Source: Spirulina subsalsa CS-330 (lineage in GTDB: Bacteria > Cyanobacteriota > Cyanobacteriia > Cyanobacteriales > Spirulinaceae). From it: a stretch of 35,975 bases of DNA. The notes beneath the pieces are model-generated. The model saw only the letters and a list, made by a program, of their open reading frames with translations, was not told the origin of the DNA and did no database searches. The stretch covers positions 1-35,975 of the forward strand of contig NZ_JAQMTY010000070.1 of the NCBI RefSeq assembly GCF_028330765.1. The letters run 5' to 3'. A program made the translations under genes and the position numbers. Positions 1 to 7,545 of the stretch are shown in pieces (the first letter of the stretch is position 1; each line of letters opens with the position of its first letter).

Positions 1-125
1 ATTAAAGGACTCGCTGTCGCTCGATTTGTTTGTTGGTGCAAATTCATCTCGCCACTAAAAGGCACGTCCGCCGTTACCTTCGGTAACTCTACTCGGACTC
101 GCTTTATAGTGGGAGTCTTCTTTGC
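1..125 (+). mobile_element. Possible right end of an IS200/IS605-type element (3' end of tnpB plus hairpins), cut by the window edge
   Basis: Three nested inverted repeats are visible: CCACTA 52-57 with TAGTGG 107-112, GTCCG 66-70 with CGGAC 94-98, and GTTACC 73-78 with GGTAAC 82-87 around a 3-nt loop. The sequence entering the outer stem (AATTCATCTC) and leaving it (GGGAGTCTTCTT) resembles the hairpin at the 3' end of cyanobacterial tnpB elements, where the guide-RNA scaffold lies. One plus-strand frame is open from position 2 and stops at 56-58, inside the outer stem, as a tnpB 3' end could. The rest of the element would lie to the left of the window. No transposase domain is visible, so this rests on structure and recalled similarity only. 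Confidence 0.4.
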
Positions 126-130
126 ACATT

Positions 131-1318
131 TTAAGATAAATGACGCGACTCACTCCCTAACGCAAGCATCACGCTAAACAGCATCCATACGGTTAAACCC
201 ATGCCATAGGTACGGATCGCTTTGCACATGGGTTGCCAAAGGAAGGTGATCAAAATAATCAGTGGCCCCCAATAGAGGACATGGGCCAGCCAAAAGACAC
301 CCGGTTGTAGAATGCTGGTTAAAATCCGCAGATAGAGATTATGACCGAAGGTTGAGTCGTTGCCGGGGGCGGTGGCTAATTGGCCAGTGGCATAGTCGAT
401 CGCGCCTAAAAAAATGAGGGTGATGTAGAAGGATTTCGAGGTGAGATAGGATCGCCACGCCGACCATTGAATTAAGCGTTGATCTTTTAGCAGTTCGGCA
501 AGACTGAAAAAGAGGTAGGCGACGGCGATCGCCGCACTCAGATACCCCACAGACTCGATGGGAACGCCGCGATTGAGGTAGTCATGTTCCCCCGGAATGA
601 GGGCGTGCATATAGATGAACGCGCCGATACTGGGCAATGCCGCGAGGGCGAATCGCCAGGGCCAGCGGGTGATCGGTTGCGGGGCCAGAGCCGGGCGATC
701 GTCACGGGGAAACAGCAGAAAAAAACCGCCCATATAGATCGCCGATGACCAGGTAAATGAACCGATGAGGGTTAAGCCGTAGAGGGCGAGGGTGTTGCGG
801 GTGAGATAGGCATAGAACATCGCGATGCCGATCGCATAGGCGACGGCATCGGTGCGCACTGAAATGTAGGTTAATTCCTTCAACACAAAGAAATTGAGAA
901 AGAGGGCGATCGCACCGAACCAAAACCCCAGGGACTGTAAACGCAACAGGTCACTAATCTTCAACCACATCCAGGCCACCACCCCCACACTGATCGTATT
1001 GAGCAGGATAAACGCCGTAATCACATGGTCGGGGGTTGGCGACACAAAACTCATTTTGAGCAGCCCATACACCAACAACGACGGAAAACTTCGCGCTAAC
1101 CAAAACCGATTCACCCCTGCTGCCATACGTCCTGGAAAATCCTGCGCCAATTCCCCATAGAGCACATCAAACCCAAACCCCTGATTGATATTGATGCGAT
1201 CCGCATTCACCAGCGTCCACAGACCCCACAGCAGCACCCCGCCGATGAGCACCACAGCGCGTCGCTGCGGGTGTGACTCTAAACGGTTGAGGAGTGGGGT
1301 GATAACGGGGAGTGACAT
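131..1318 (-). CDS. Polytopic membrane protein of unknown function, possibly C-terminally truncated
   Basis: This 395-residue protein is mostly hydrophobic, with roughly nine or ten predicted membrane segments; the first is near residues 22-40 and the last ends just before the C-terminus. I recognise no catalytic domain. The general layout recalls integral membrane proteins of sugar or polysaccharide metabolism, but that is a guess. It ends abruptly after a final hydrophobic segment with GSESRHLS. In many membrane proteins of this kind an ESRH-type motif is followed by another membrane helix. The stop codon lies next to the IS-like hairpin element at 1-125, so the original C-terminus may have been lost to an insertion. 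Its start is 127 bp from the end of hisB, which reads the same way. Confidence 0.6.
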   Translation of the reverse strand: MSLPVITPLLNRLESHPQRRAVVLIGGVLLWGLWTLVNADRININQGFGFDVLYGELAQDFPGRMAAGVNRFWLARSFPSLLVYGLLKMSFVSPTPDHVITAFILLNTISVGVVAWMWLKISDLLRLQSLGFWFGAIALFLNFFVLKELTYISVRTDAVAYAIGIAMFYAYLTRNTLALYGLTLIGSFTWSSAIYMGGFFLLFPRDDRPALAPQPITRWPWRFALAALPSIGAFIYMHALIPGEHDYLNRGVPIESVGYLSAAIAVAYLFFSLAELLKDQRLIQWSAWRSYLTSKSFYITLIFLGAIDYATGQLATAPGNDSTFGHNLYLRILTSILQPGVFWLAHVLYWGPLIILITFLWQPMCKAIRTYGMGLTVWMLFSVMLALGSESRHLS

Positions 1319-1444
1319 GGTGCGACTGGCAAAATGAACAGGATTTCATTATGCCTGAATTTGATGCCTCTCCTGCTGCGATCGCAAGGGTCGGTCATGA
1401 TGAGGGTGCATCCCAGTCATGCAACCCGTCACTGTCTTTTCCCT

Positions 1445-2071
1445 CTAGAGCACGCCTTTAGAGCTAGGGATTTGGTGGGCGCGGCGGGGATCGACTTCGA
1501 CGGCCATGCGGAGGGCGCGGGCGAAGGCTTTGAAGGTGGCTTCAATGATGTGGTGGGAGTTGACCCCGGCGCGTTGGGTGATGTGGAGGGTGAGTTGGCT
1601 ATGGTTGACGATCGCCACGAAAAACTCGCGCACCAGTTGCGTATCGTAAGTGCCGACGCGCTCGGTGGGAATCTCCAGGCCATAACTGAGGTGGGGCCGT
1701 CCGGAAAAGTCGAGCACTACTTCGACGAGGGCTTCGTCAAGGGGGGCGATGAAATGGCCGAAGCGGTGAATCCCTTTGCGATCGCCCAAGGCTTGGGCCA
1801 AGGCCATGCCGAGGGTAATCCCCACATCTTCGTTGGTGTGGTGGTCGTCAATTTCCCAATCGCCGTGGGCGTGGATGTCGAGGTCTACCAAGCCGTGGGA
1901 GGCGATTTGATGGAGCATGTGGTCAAGGAAAGGAATTCCGGTTTTGGTGCGACATTGACCTGTGCCATCAAGGGTAACGCTGACTTGCACATCCGTTTCG
2001 CCGGTTTTGCGGTGAACGCTGGCGGTGCGGTGCAGGCTGGGGACGGTGGCGGGGCGATCGCTAAGTTGCAT
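1445..2071 (-). CDS. hisB: Imidazoleglycerol-phosphate dehydratase
   Basis: It dehydrates imidazole glycerol phosphate to imidazole acetol phosphate in histidine biosynthesis, in the cytosol. The 208 residues match the usual length of the monofunctional enzyme. The two metal-binding signatures that define the family are present: HHTNED at about residues 77-82 and HHIIEA at about 173-178. [13 protein letters not shown] near 49-60 is also conserved. No phosphatase domain is fused, unlike the bifunctional enterobacterial enzyme. It lies 51 bp downstream of folP on the same strand, so the two may be co-transcribed, though their pathways are unrelated. Confidence 0.96.
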   Translation of the reverse strand: MQLSDRPATVPSLHRTASVHRKTGETDVQVSVTLDGTGQCRTKTGIPFLDHMLHQIASHGLVDLDIHAHGDWEIDDHHTNEDVGITLGMALAQALGDRKGIHRFGHFIAPLDEALVEVVLDFSGRPHLSYGLEIPTERVGTYDTQLVREFFVAIVNHSQLTLHITQRAGVNSHHIIEATFKAFARALRMAVEVDPRRAHQIPSSKGVL

Positions 2072-2122
2072 AGGGTTTGATGAGGAATGAGCAAGAATTA
2101 AAGATCTAGTATACGCAATGGC

Positions 2123-2977
2123 TCAACGCCACAACGCATCAGCGACGCGACAGACATCGCGGAGTTCTGGCACATCATGGACGCGCAGAATGTCGCAACG
2201 AGTGGCGATCGCCCCACAGGCCGCCGCCGCCGTGCCCCACACGCGCCGTTGTGGGTCGGGTTGATCGAGGATTTTACCGATAAAGCTTTTTCGGGACGGG
2301 CCCACGAGGAGCGGTGTATTCAGCCGGTCAAAGTCCCGCAGTTTTTGGATCAGTTCCACATTTTGCGCAGCGGTTTTGGCGAAACCAATGCCCGGATCGA
2401 GGATGAGGTGCGATCGCGCCACCCCCGCCGCCTCAGCCCTAGCGATCTGATGCTCAAAAAAGGCCCCAATCTCAGCGGTGAGGTCGGCGTAATCCGTCAG
2501 GGTTTGCATTGTGGCGGGAGTGCCGCGCAGGTGCATGAGGATATACGGCACGCCAAGCTGGGCCACGGTGGCGAATATCTCCGGGTCGAACGTGCCGCCG
2601 GAAATGTCGTTGACCAGATCCGCCCCGGCCTGAATCGCCGCTTCGGCCACGGCGGCGCGGGTGGTGTCAATGGAAATGGGGCGATGGGTGATCGTGCGGA
2701 TGCGTTCGATCACGGGAATCGTGCGGCTCAGTTCCGTTTCTAGAGAAATTTGTTCAGCGCCGGGGCGGGTGGATTGGCCGCCCACATCGATAATGTCCAC
2801 GTCGGCGGTGAGCATGGCTTGCACTTGCGCGATCGCAGCTTCGGGGCGATCGAACTGGCCGCCATCACTAAAACTATCGGGGGTGACATTGAGAATCCCC
2901 ATGATGTAAGTGCGCGACCCCCAGGCAAAGGTGCGATCGCGCAGCGTCAAAGGCGTTAAGCGTCGTGGATCATTCAT
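2123..2977 (-). CDS. folP: Dihydropteroate synthase
   Basis: It joins p-aminobenzoate to hydroxymethyl-dihydropterin diphosphate in folate synthesis. Conserved blocks appear in order: MGILNVTPDSFSDGG near residues 26-40 (pterin-site loop), DVGGQSTRPGAE (substrate loop 2), DPGIGFAKT, GPSRKSFIG, and a C-terminal LRVHDV. The frame is open to a GTG at 3034. I prefer the ATG at 2977 because it gives 284 residues, normal for the family, and an N-terminus (MNDPRRLTPL) like cyanobacterial homologues. The extra 19 residues of the longer form look unconserved. It follows tpiA on the same strand. Confidence 0.95.
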   Translation of the reverse strand: MNDPRRLTPLTLRDRTFAWGSRTYIMGILNVTPDSFSDGGQFDRPEAAIAQVQAMLTADVDIIDVGGQSTRPGAEQISLETELSRTIPVIERIRTITHRPISIDTTRAAVAEAAIQAGADLVNDISGGTFDPEIFATVAQLGVPYILMHLRGTPATMQTLTDYADLTAEIGAFFEHQIARAEAAGVARSHLILDPGIGFAKTAAQNVELIQKLRDFDRLNTPLLVGPSRKSFIGKILDQPDPQRRVWGTAAAACGAIATRCDILRVHDVPELRDVCRVADALWR

Positions 2978-3094
2978 CTCGCGTTTGATCACAGTGGTAT
3001 TCAGGGAGGCAGACCGCCGGGACAGCAATCCCACCAGAGCCTGAAACCCTGGCGGCTTCTGGCCTAAGCCTCTAGCCCATTTTCCCCTAGCTGA

Positions 3095-3820
3095 TTAGTG
3101 ATAGTTGACAATCCGCGCAAAATCATCTGCTGCCAGGCTCGCACCGCCCACTAAGGCCCCATCAATTTCCGGTTGTGCCATAATCTCATCCACATTTTCC
3201 GGCTTCACCGATCCCCCATATTGGATCGAAACACTAGGGTTCGTCAGTTGGTCACGAATCAGCCCGATCACCCGATTCGCCTCATCAGCGGCGCAGGTGT
3301 CTCCCGTTCCAATCGCCCAAATCGGTTCATAGGCAATCACCAAATTACTCTGATCAATGCCAGCCAGATCCAGGGCTAATTGCTTGCTGATCACGGCTTC
3401 AGTTTCCCCGGCATCGCGCTGGGCCTTCGTTTCACCCACGCAGAGGATCGGCGTTAACTGATAGCCCTGGGCAGCCTTGAGGCGAAGATTCACCGTCTCG
3501 TCCGTTTCCCCGAAATATTGCCGCCGTTCGCTATGGCCAATAATCACATAGCTCACCCCGACTTCCTTTAACATCGGCCCGGACACTTCACCGGTATAGG
3601 CTCCCACTTCTTCCCAGTGGACATTCTGCGCCCCCAGGCGAACCCGACTCCCGTGCAGATTTTGGGACATCGAATCGAGGGCCGTAAAGGGGGAGCAGAG
3701 AATAATCCCACGGGTGGGGTCTGTCTCTTCAATGGCCGGTAAAAAACTCTGGAGAAACGCTTTCGCTTCTGCCTGAGTTTTATACATTTTCCAGTTTCCC
3801 GCGATCAGAATTTTGCGCAC
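3095..3820 (-). CDS. tpiA: Triose-phosphate isomerase
   Basis: It interconverts dihydroxyacetone phosphate and glyceraldehyde 3-phosphate in glycolysis and the Calvin cycle. At 241 residues it is a full-length TIM barrel. AGNWKM at residues 7-12 carries the catalytic lysine, IIGHSERR holds the electrophilic His96, [11 protein letters not shown] holds the catalytic base Glu165, and YGGSV near the end is the phosphate-binding loop. The start is a GTG at 3820; the family-typical N-terminus [12 protein letters not shown] begins exactly there. It heads the tpiA-folP-hisB run and is divergent from idi, sharing a 176-bp upstream region. Confidence 0.97.
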   Translation of the reverse strand: MRKILIAGNWKMYKTQAEAKAFLQSFLPAIEETDPTRGIILCSPFTALDSMSQNLHGSRVRLGAQNVHWEEVGAYTGEVSGPMLKEVGVSYVIIGHSERRQYFGETDETVNLRLKAAQGYQLTPILCVGETKAQRDAGETEAVISKQLALDLAGIDQSNLVIAYEPIWAIGTGDTCAADEANRVIGLIRDQLTNPSVSIQYGGSVKPENVDEIMAQPEIDGALVGGASLAADDFARIVNYH

Positions 3821-3922
3821 AGTTAAACAGAATGGTTAAGTGAATTTGTGATTTTATCAGTTTAAGTTGTTGTGGGTGTTAAGGCTAGCGGGCAGGTGAT
3901 GGAACTGACAAACTGCACGCGG

Positions 3923-3958
3923 TCAGCATCTCCATCTATATCAGCATCTCCATCTATA
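3923..3958. repeat. Perfect 18-bp tandem duplication between tpiA and idi
   Basis: The unit TCAGCATCTCCATCTATA occurs twice head to tail at 3923-3940 and 3941-3958 with no mismatch. It lies in the divergent promoter region, 39 bp before the idi start. It could be a duplicated regulatory site or a recent slippage event; the sequence alone does not decide. Confidence 0.9.
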
Positions 3959-3996
3959 GTGGATCTGTTGACACTCGCCCCTGACTCACACCATCC

Positions 3997-5031
3997 ATGA
4001 CCCCCACGACTCAGACCCGTAAAGCGGAACATATTCGGATTTGTCTGGAAGAGGATGTTCAATGCCGCCAACAAACCACGGGCTTTGAACAGTATCGCTT
4101 CAATCATCATTGCTTGCCGGAACTGGACTACGATGAAATTGACATTAGCACGTCGTTTTTGGGTAAATCCCTCAACGCGCCCCTGCTGATTTCCTCGATG
4201 ACCGGCGGCACGGAGGAAGCCCACCGGATTAATCACAATTTGGCGGCGATCGCTCAAGAATACGGCCTCGCCATGGGGGTGGGTTCTCAGCGGGTGATGG
4301 TGGAACGGCCGGAGGTAACGAAAACCTTTGCAGTGCGGACGGTGGCCCCGGATATTCTCCTGTTTGCGAACCTTGGCGCGGTGCAGCTTAACTACACCTA
4401 CGGGATTGATCAATGTCGCCAGGTGGTGGATTGCCTCGAAGCCGATGCCCTGATTCTCCATCTCAACCCGCTGCAAGAATGTATTCAGCCCAATGGCGAT
4501 CGCAATTTTCGCGGTCTACTGCAAAAAATCGAAACGGTTTGCCATCAATTGCCCGTGCCGGTGATTGCCAAAGAAGTGGGCAATGGGATTTCGGCGGCGA
4601 TGGCCCAACGGCTGTTAAACGCAGGGGTGAAGGCGATCGATGTGGCCGGTGCGGGGGGAACCTCCTGGGCTAAGGTGGAAAGTGAGCGGGCTGAAACCCT
4701 GTTGCAGCGCCGCTTAGGGCGAACATTTTCAGATTGGGGGCTGCCGACGGCGGAATGTTTGGTGACGGTGCGCCATCTCTTGCCCCAGTTGCCGTTGATT
4801 GCGTCGGGTGGCATTCGCGACGGGCTAGAGGGGTCGAAGGCGTTGGCCTTGGGGGCGGATTTGGTGGGGTTGGCGATGCCCTTTTTGCGGGCGGCAGCGG
4901 AGTCGGAAACAGCGGTGGCGGAATTGGTGCAACTGCTCCAGGCAGAAATCGCTACAGTATTATTCTGTACAGGCAACCGCACGATCGCAGACTTACAACA
5001 ATCTCAATCGTTGCGTCACTTATCAGCATAA
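3997..5031 (+). CDS. fni: Type 2 isopentenyl-diphosphate isomerase (FMN-dependent)
   Basis: It interconverts IPP and DMAPP, balancing the precursors of carotenoids, phytol and quinones. The 344 residues match the type II (Fni/Idi-2) TIM-barrel flavoprotein family, not the Nudix-type Idi-1. Characteristic stretches include LISSMTGGT near residues 65-73, the glycine-rich [27 protein letters not shown] with the conserved Gln/Glu of the active site, [17 protein letters not shown], and the FMN phosphate-binding IASGGIRDG. It is 16 bp upstream of sppA on the same strand, so the two probably share a transcript. Confidence 0.95.
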   Translation: MTPTTQTRKAEHIRICLEEDVQCRQQTTGFEQYRFNHHCLPELDYDEIDISTSFLGKSLNAPLLISSMTGGTEEAHRINHNLAAIAQEYGLAMGVGSQRVMVERPEVTKTFAVRTVAPDILLFANLGAVQLNYTYGIDQCRQVVDCLEADALILHLNPLQECIQPNGDRNFRGLLQKIETVCHQLPVPVIAKEVGNGISAAMAQRLLNAGVKAIDVAGAGGTSWAKVESERAETLLQRRLGRTFSDWGLPTAECLVTVRHLLPQLPLIASGGIRDGLEGSKALALGADLVGLAMPFLRAAAESETAVAELVQLLQAEIATVLFCTGNRTIADLQQSQSLRHLSA

Positions 5032-5047
5032 GCAGGATTTAAAAGCG

Positions 5048-6832
5048 ATGTGGAAGTTTTTGCGGGATGTGAGTGCGAGCGCGATTGGAACCATTACTGC
5101 TGTGGTGTTCCTGGTGTTGCTCGGTACGGGGGCGGGTTTGGTGGTGGTGGTGGCATTGTTGGCGACGACGGAGGATGTGGAAGAACCGACGGTGCGCGAT
5201 CGCTCCATTCTCGTCCTCGACCTCTCCACCCCGATCCGCGACAGTCAATTACTCGATGAATTCACCGAAGCGATCGCCGTCGAAACCAATACCATCACCC
5301 TCCGCCAAGCAAAAATTGCCCTCGCCGAAGCGGCCCAGGATGATCGCATCGTCGGACTGCTGATCGATGGAAGCGGCGGTGAAGCGGGGATGGGGTTTGC
5401 GACGGCCCAAGCTCTACGCCCTGCCCTGACTGCCTTTCAAGAATCGGGTAAGCGGGTGATGGCCTATGACGTGGATTGGAGCGAGGGGGATTACTACCTC
5501 GGTTCCGTGGCGGATACGGTGGTGATTAATCCCATGGGCGAGTTGGAATTTAATGGCCTCGGTGCAGAGCAAACCTTTTTAACGGGAGCTTTGGAAAAGT
5601 TCGGCGTGGGGGTGCAGGTGGTGCGGGCGGGGAACTATAAATCAGCGGTCGAACCGTTTATTGAAACGGAATTTAGTGCCGCGAGTCGGGAACAGTTGAC
5701 GGCCCTTTTAGGGGATCTATGGCAGGAATTTTTAACAGCGGTGGGGCGCGATCGCAACCAAACCCCCGCCGCCCTGCAACAGATTGCCGCCACCCAAGGC
5801 TTCCTTTTACCCGAAACCGCCGTCCAAGCGCAACTCGTCGATCAAGTCGCCTATTTTGACGAAGTTGCCGCCGAACTGCGTACCCTCACGGAACAAGAGG
5901 AGGAGCCAAAACAGCAATTTCGCCATGTCACCTTGGCCAACTATCGCAGCGAAGTGGCCGATGCGATCGCCGGAGACGATGCCGAGCAAAAGATCGCGAT
6001 TCTCTACGCTGCCGGGGAAATCGTCTACGGCGAAGGCGAAGTGGAGCAAATCGGGAGCGATCGCCTCATTCGCCAGATTCGAGACCTGCGCCGCGATGAG
6101 GATGTCAAAGCGATCGTGTTGCGGATTAACAGTCCGGGGGGGAGTGCCACCGCGTCAGACCTGATTTTGCGAGAACTCCAACTCACCCGTGAACAAAAAC
6201 CGATCATCGTTTCTATGGGGAATGTTGCCGCGTCGGGGGGCTACTGGATTGCCCTAGAGTCCGATCGCATCTTTGCCGAAAGCACCACGATCACCGGTTC
6301 CATCGGTGTATTTGGTCTCTTGCCCAACTTGGAAGGCATTACCACCGAAAACGGCATCACCTGGGACAGCGTCAAAACCGCGCCCTTTGCCGATATTGAC
6401 ACCATTGCCCGCCCCAAAACCGAAGCCGAACTCGCCACCATTCAGCAATTCGTGGATCAGATTTACAATCTGTTTCTGGATAAAGTGGCGCGATCGCGAT
6501 CCATGCCTCGGTCTGAAGTGGCGGCGATTGCCCAAGGGCGAGTCTGGTCGGGCAGTGATGCGGCGGCCAATGGATTGGTGGATCAGATTGGCGGTTTGGA
6601 AGATGCGATCGCCTACGCCGCCGCAACCGCCGAATTGGGGGACGATTGGCAAGTGGAAGAATATCAAAACGAACTCACCTTTGAAGAATTCCTTTTCCGC
6701 ACCTTCTCCATCCAAGACACCACGCCCCTCACCCAAGAATGGGTTAAACTCCACACCCAACTCCAACAACTCACCCGCTTCAGCGACCCCCGCCACCTCT
6801 ATTCCATCGCCCCCACCCTCACCATCCGCTAA
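5048..6832 (+). CDS. sppA: Signal peptide peptidase SppA, long (67K) type
   Basis: This membrane-bound serine protease degrades signal peptides; in cyanobacteria SppA has also been linked to thylakoid and phycobilisome turnover under light stress. At 594 residues it is the duplicated long form, with one N-terminal membrane anchor (about residues 10-40) and two tandem S49 domains. The catalytic dyad is visible: Lys198 in AGNYKSAVEPF of the first domain and Ser396 in NVAASGGYW of the second. INSPGGSATASD near 360-370 is the family substrate-binding block. A strong hairpin terminator follows within about 20 bp, suggesting that the idi-sppA unit ends here. Confidence 0.94.
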   Translation: MWKFLRDVSASAIGTITAVVFLVLLGTGAGLVVVVALLATTEDVEEPTVRDRSILVLDLSTPIRDSQLLDEFTEAIAVETNTITLRQAKIALAEAAQDDRIVGLLIDGSGGEAGMGFATAQALRPALTAFQESGKRVMAYDVDWSEGDYYLGSVADTVVINPMGELEFNGLGAEQTFLTGALEKFGVGVQVVRAGNYKSAVEPFIETEFSAASREQLTALLGDLWQEFLTAVGRDRNQTPAALQQIAATQGFLLPETAVQAQLVDQVAYFDEVAAELRTLTEQEEEPKQQFRHVTLANYRSEVADAIAGDDAEQKIAILYAAGEIVYGEGEVEQIGSDRLIRQIRDLRRDEDVKAIVLRINSPGGSATASDLILRELQLTREQKPIIVSMGNVAASGGYWIALESDRIFAESTTITGSIGVFGLLPNLEGITTENGITWDSVKTAPFADIDTIARPKTEAELATIQQFVDQIYNLFLDKVARSRSMPRSEVAAIAQGRVWSGSDAAANGLVDQIGGLEDAIAYAAATAELGDDWQVEEYQNELTFEEFLFRTFSIQDTTPLTQEWVKLHTQLQQLTRFSDPRHLYSIAPTLTIR

Positions 6833-6842
6833 CCCCCCGCGC

Positions 6843-6879
6843 AAAAAAACGCTCCCCTGATTCCACAGCGGAGCGTTTT
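6843..6879. terminator. Rho-independent terminator after sppA
   Basis: AACGCTCC at 6848-6855 pairs with GGAGCGTT at 6870-6877 around a 14-nt loop. Seven As precede the stem and Ts follow it, so it can work on both strands. It starts 11 bp after the sppA stop. Confidence 0.85.
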
Positions 6880-6924
6880 CGGTTCAACGAGTCCAGATCG
6901 GGCATCGGTTCAATGCAGTCTAGT

Positions 6925-7045
6925 GCAGCGTCAATGCAAAGAATTAGGATGTTGGTAGGGTGCTGTTAGCGAAGCGTAACGCACCGTCACGTTGAGTGTT
7001 GGACATTCAATACAATCCGAATATTAAGTCTTGACTCTGTACTAG
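6925..7045 (+). repeat. Dispersed repeat, copy 1 (about 120 bp, uninterrupted)
   Basis: The block starting at GCAGCGTCAATG and containing GTAGGGTGCTGTTAGCGAAG, TAACGCACCGT, TTGGACATTCAA and AAGTCTT is present again near 26149-26386. The two copies agree over most of their length with scattered substitutions, but the second has about 107 bp inserted. The core GTTAGCGAAGCGTAACGC is an imperfect palindrome. Both copies start shortly after the 3' end of a gene. Confidence 0.85.
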
Positions 7046-7051
7046 GACAGG

Positions 7052-7071
7052 CAAGGGGCTTAAGCCCCTTG
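7052..7071. repeat. 20-bp palindrome CAAGGGGCTTAAGCCCCTTG, copy 1
   Basis: This is a perfect palindrome, preceded by AGGACAGG and followed by TTCC. The same 20 bases recur exactly at 18562 and 34925, with degenerate forms at 10600 and 15485. All copies lie between genes. Confidence 0.9.
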
Positions 7072-7146
7072 TTCCTAGACATACCCTTGTCCTAAGCAAC
7101 CTAACTACGGCTATATAGCGAATTACGAAAAGAGGAGAACACCACC

Positions 7147-7177
7147 TCCCCCTTTTTAAGGGGGATTGAGGGGGATC
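7147..7177. repeat. Intergenic CCCCCTT/AAGGGGG hairpin repeat, copy 1
   Basis: TCCCCCTTTTTAAGGGGGATTGAGGGGGATC forms a short G/C-clamped hairpin followed by a second GGGGGATC. Related sequence occurs several times at 10470-10555 after uvrA. Such elements are common between cyanobacterial genes. Confidence 0.8.
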
Positions 7178-7545
7178 TCTTGTGAGTATTGTGTCTAATT
7201 AAGATCGAGATTTCCTCCCCTTGTTTGCTCACTTTCGCTGATTCACATGGTATTGAGAATGATGATCATCTTTCCCCAATTCAGACAAAATTTCTTCATT
7301 ATCAAACAGAATTAGGCATTAATCTATTACATCAATCTTCAAAAATTCTACAGGGTTAATCAAAAAAGAATTCTATCCGTTGATGTTAACTAAACCCTCT
7401 TACCGAGTAGGCCATTCATCATCCGTATTAACGTTCATCGAAAAAAAAAGGAAACTCACCGCAGAGCGGAGGGCCGCCCGCCCCGCCCTGAACAAAGCGA
7501 TCGCAAGGGGCTAGAATTGTTAAGGACTGTTAACCCCCTGCCCCT

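Larger units (their letters stand above)
6833..7545. other. Repeat-rich 713-bp gap between sppA and uvrA
   Basis: I see no intact gene here. In order the gap holds the sppA terminator, a long dispersed repeat (6925-7045), a 20-bp palindrome (7052-7071), a CCCCCTT/AAGGGGG repeat (7147-7177), and an AT-rich stretch of about 200 bp (about 7200-7400). That stretch has a short open frame ending at 7359 that might be a gene remnant. The last 100 bp is GC-rich and carries HIP1. No convincing uvrA promoter was found. Confidence 0.7.

Noticed and set aside
1334-2080. Plus-strand frame of 248 codons
   Set aside because: It is an antisense shadow of hisB, which is certain from its metal-binding motifs; the high GC content leaves the opposite strand open.
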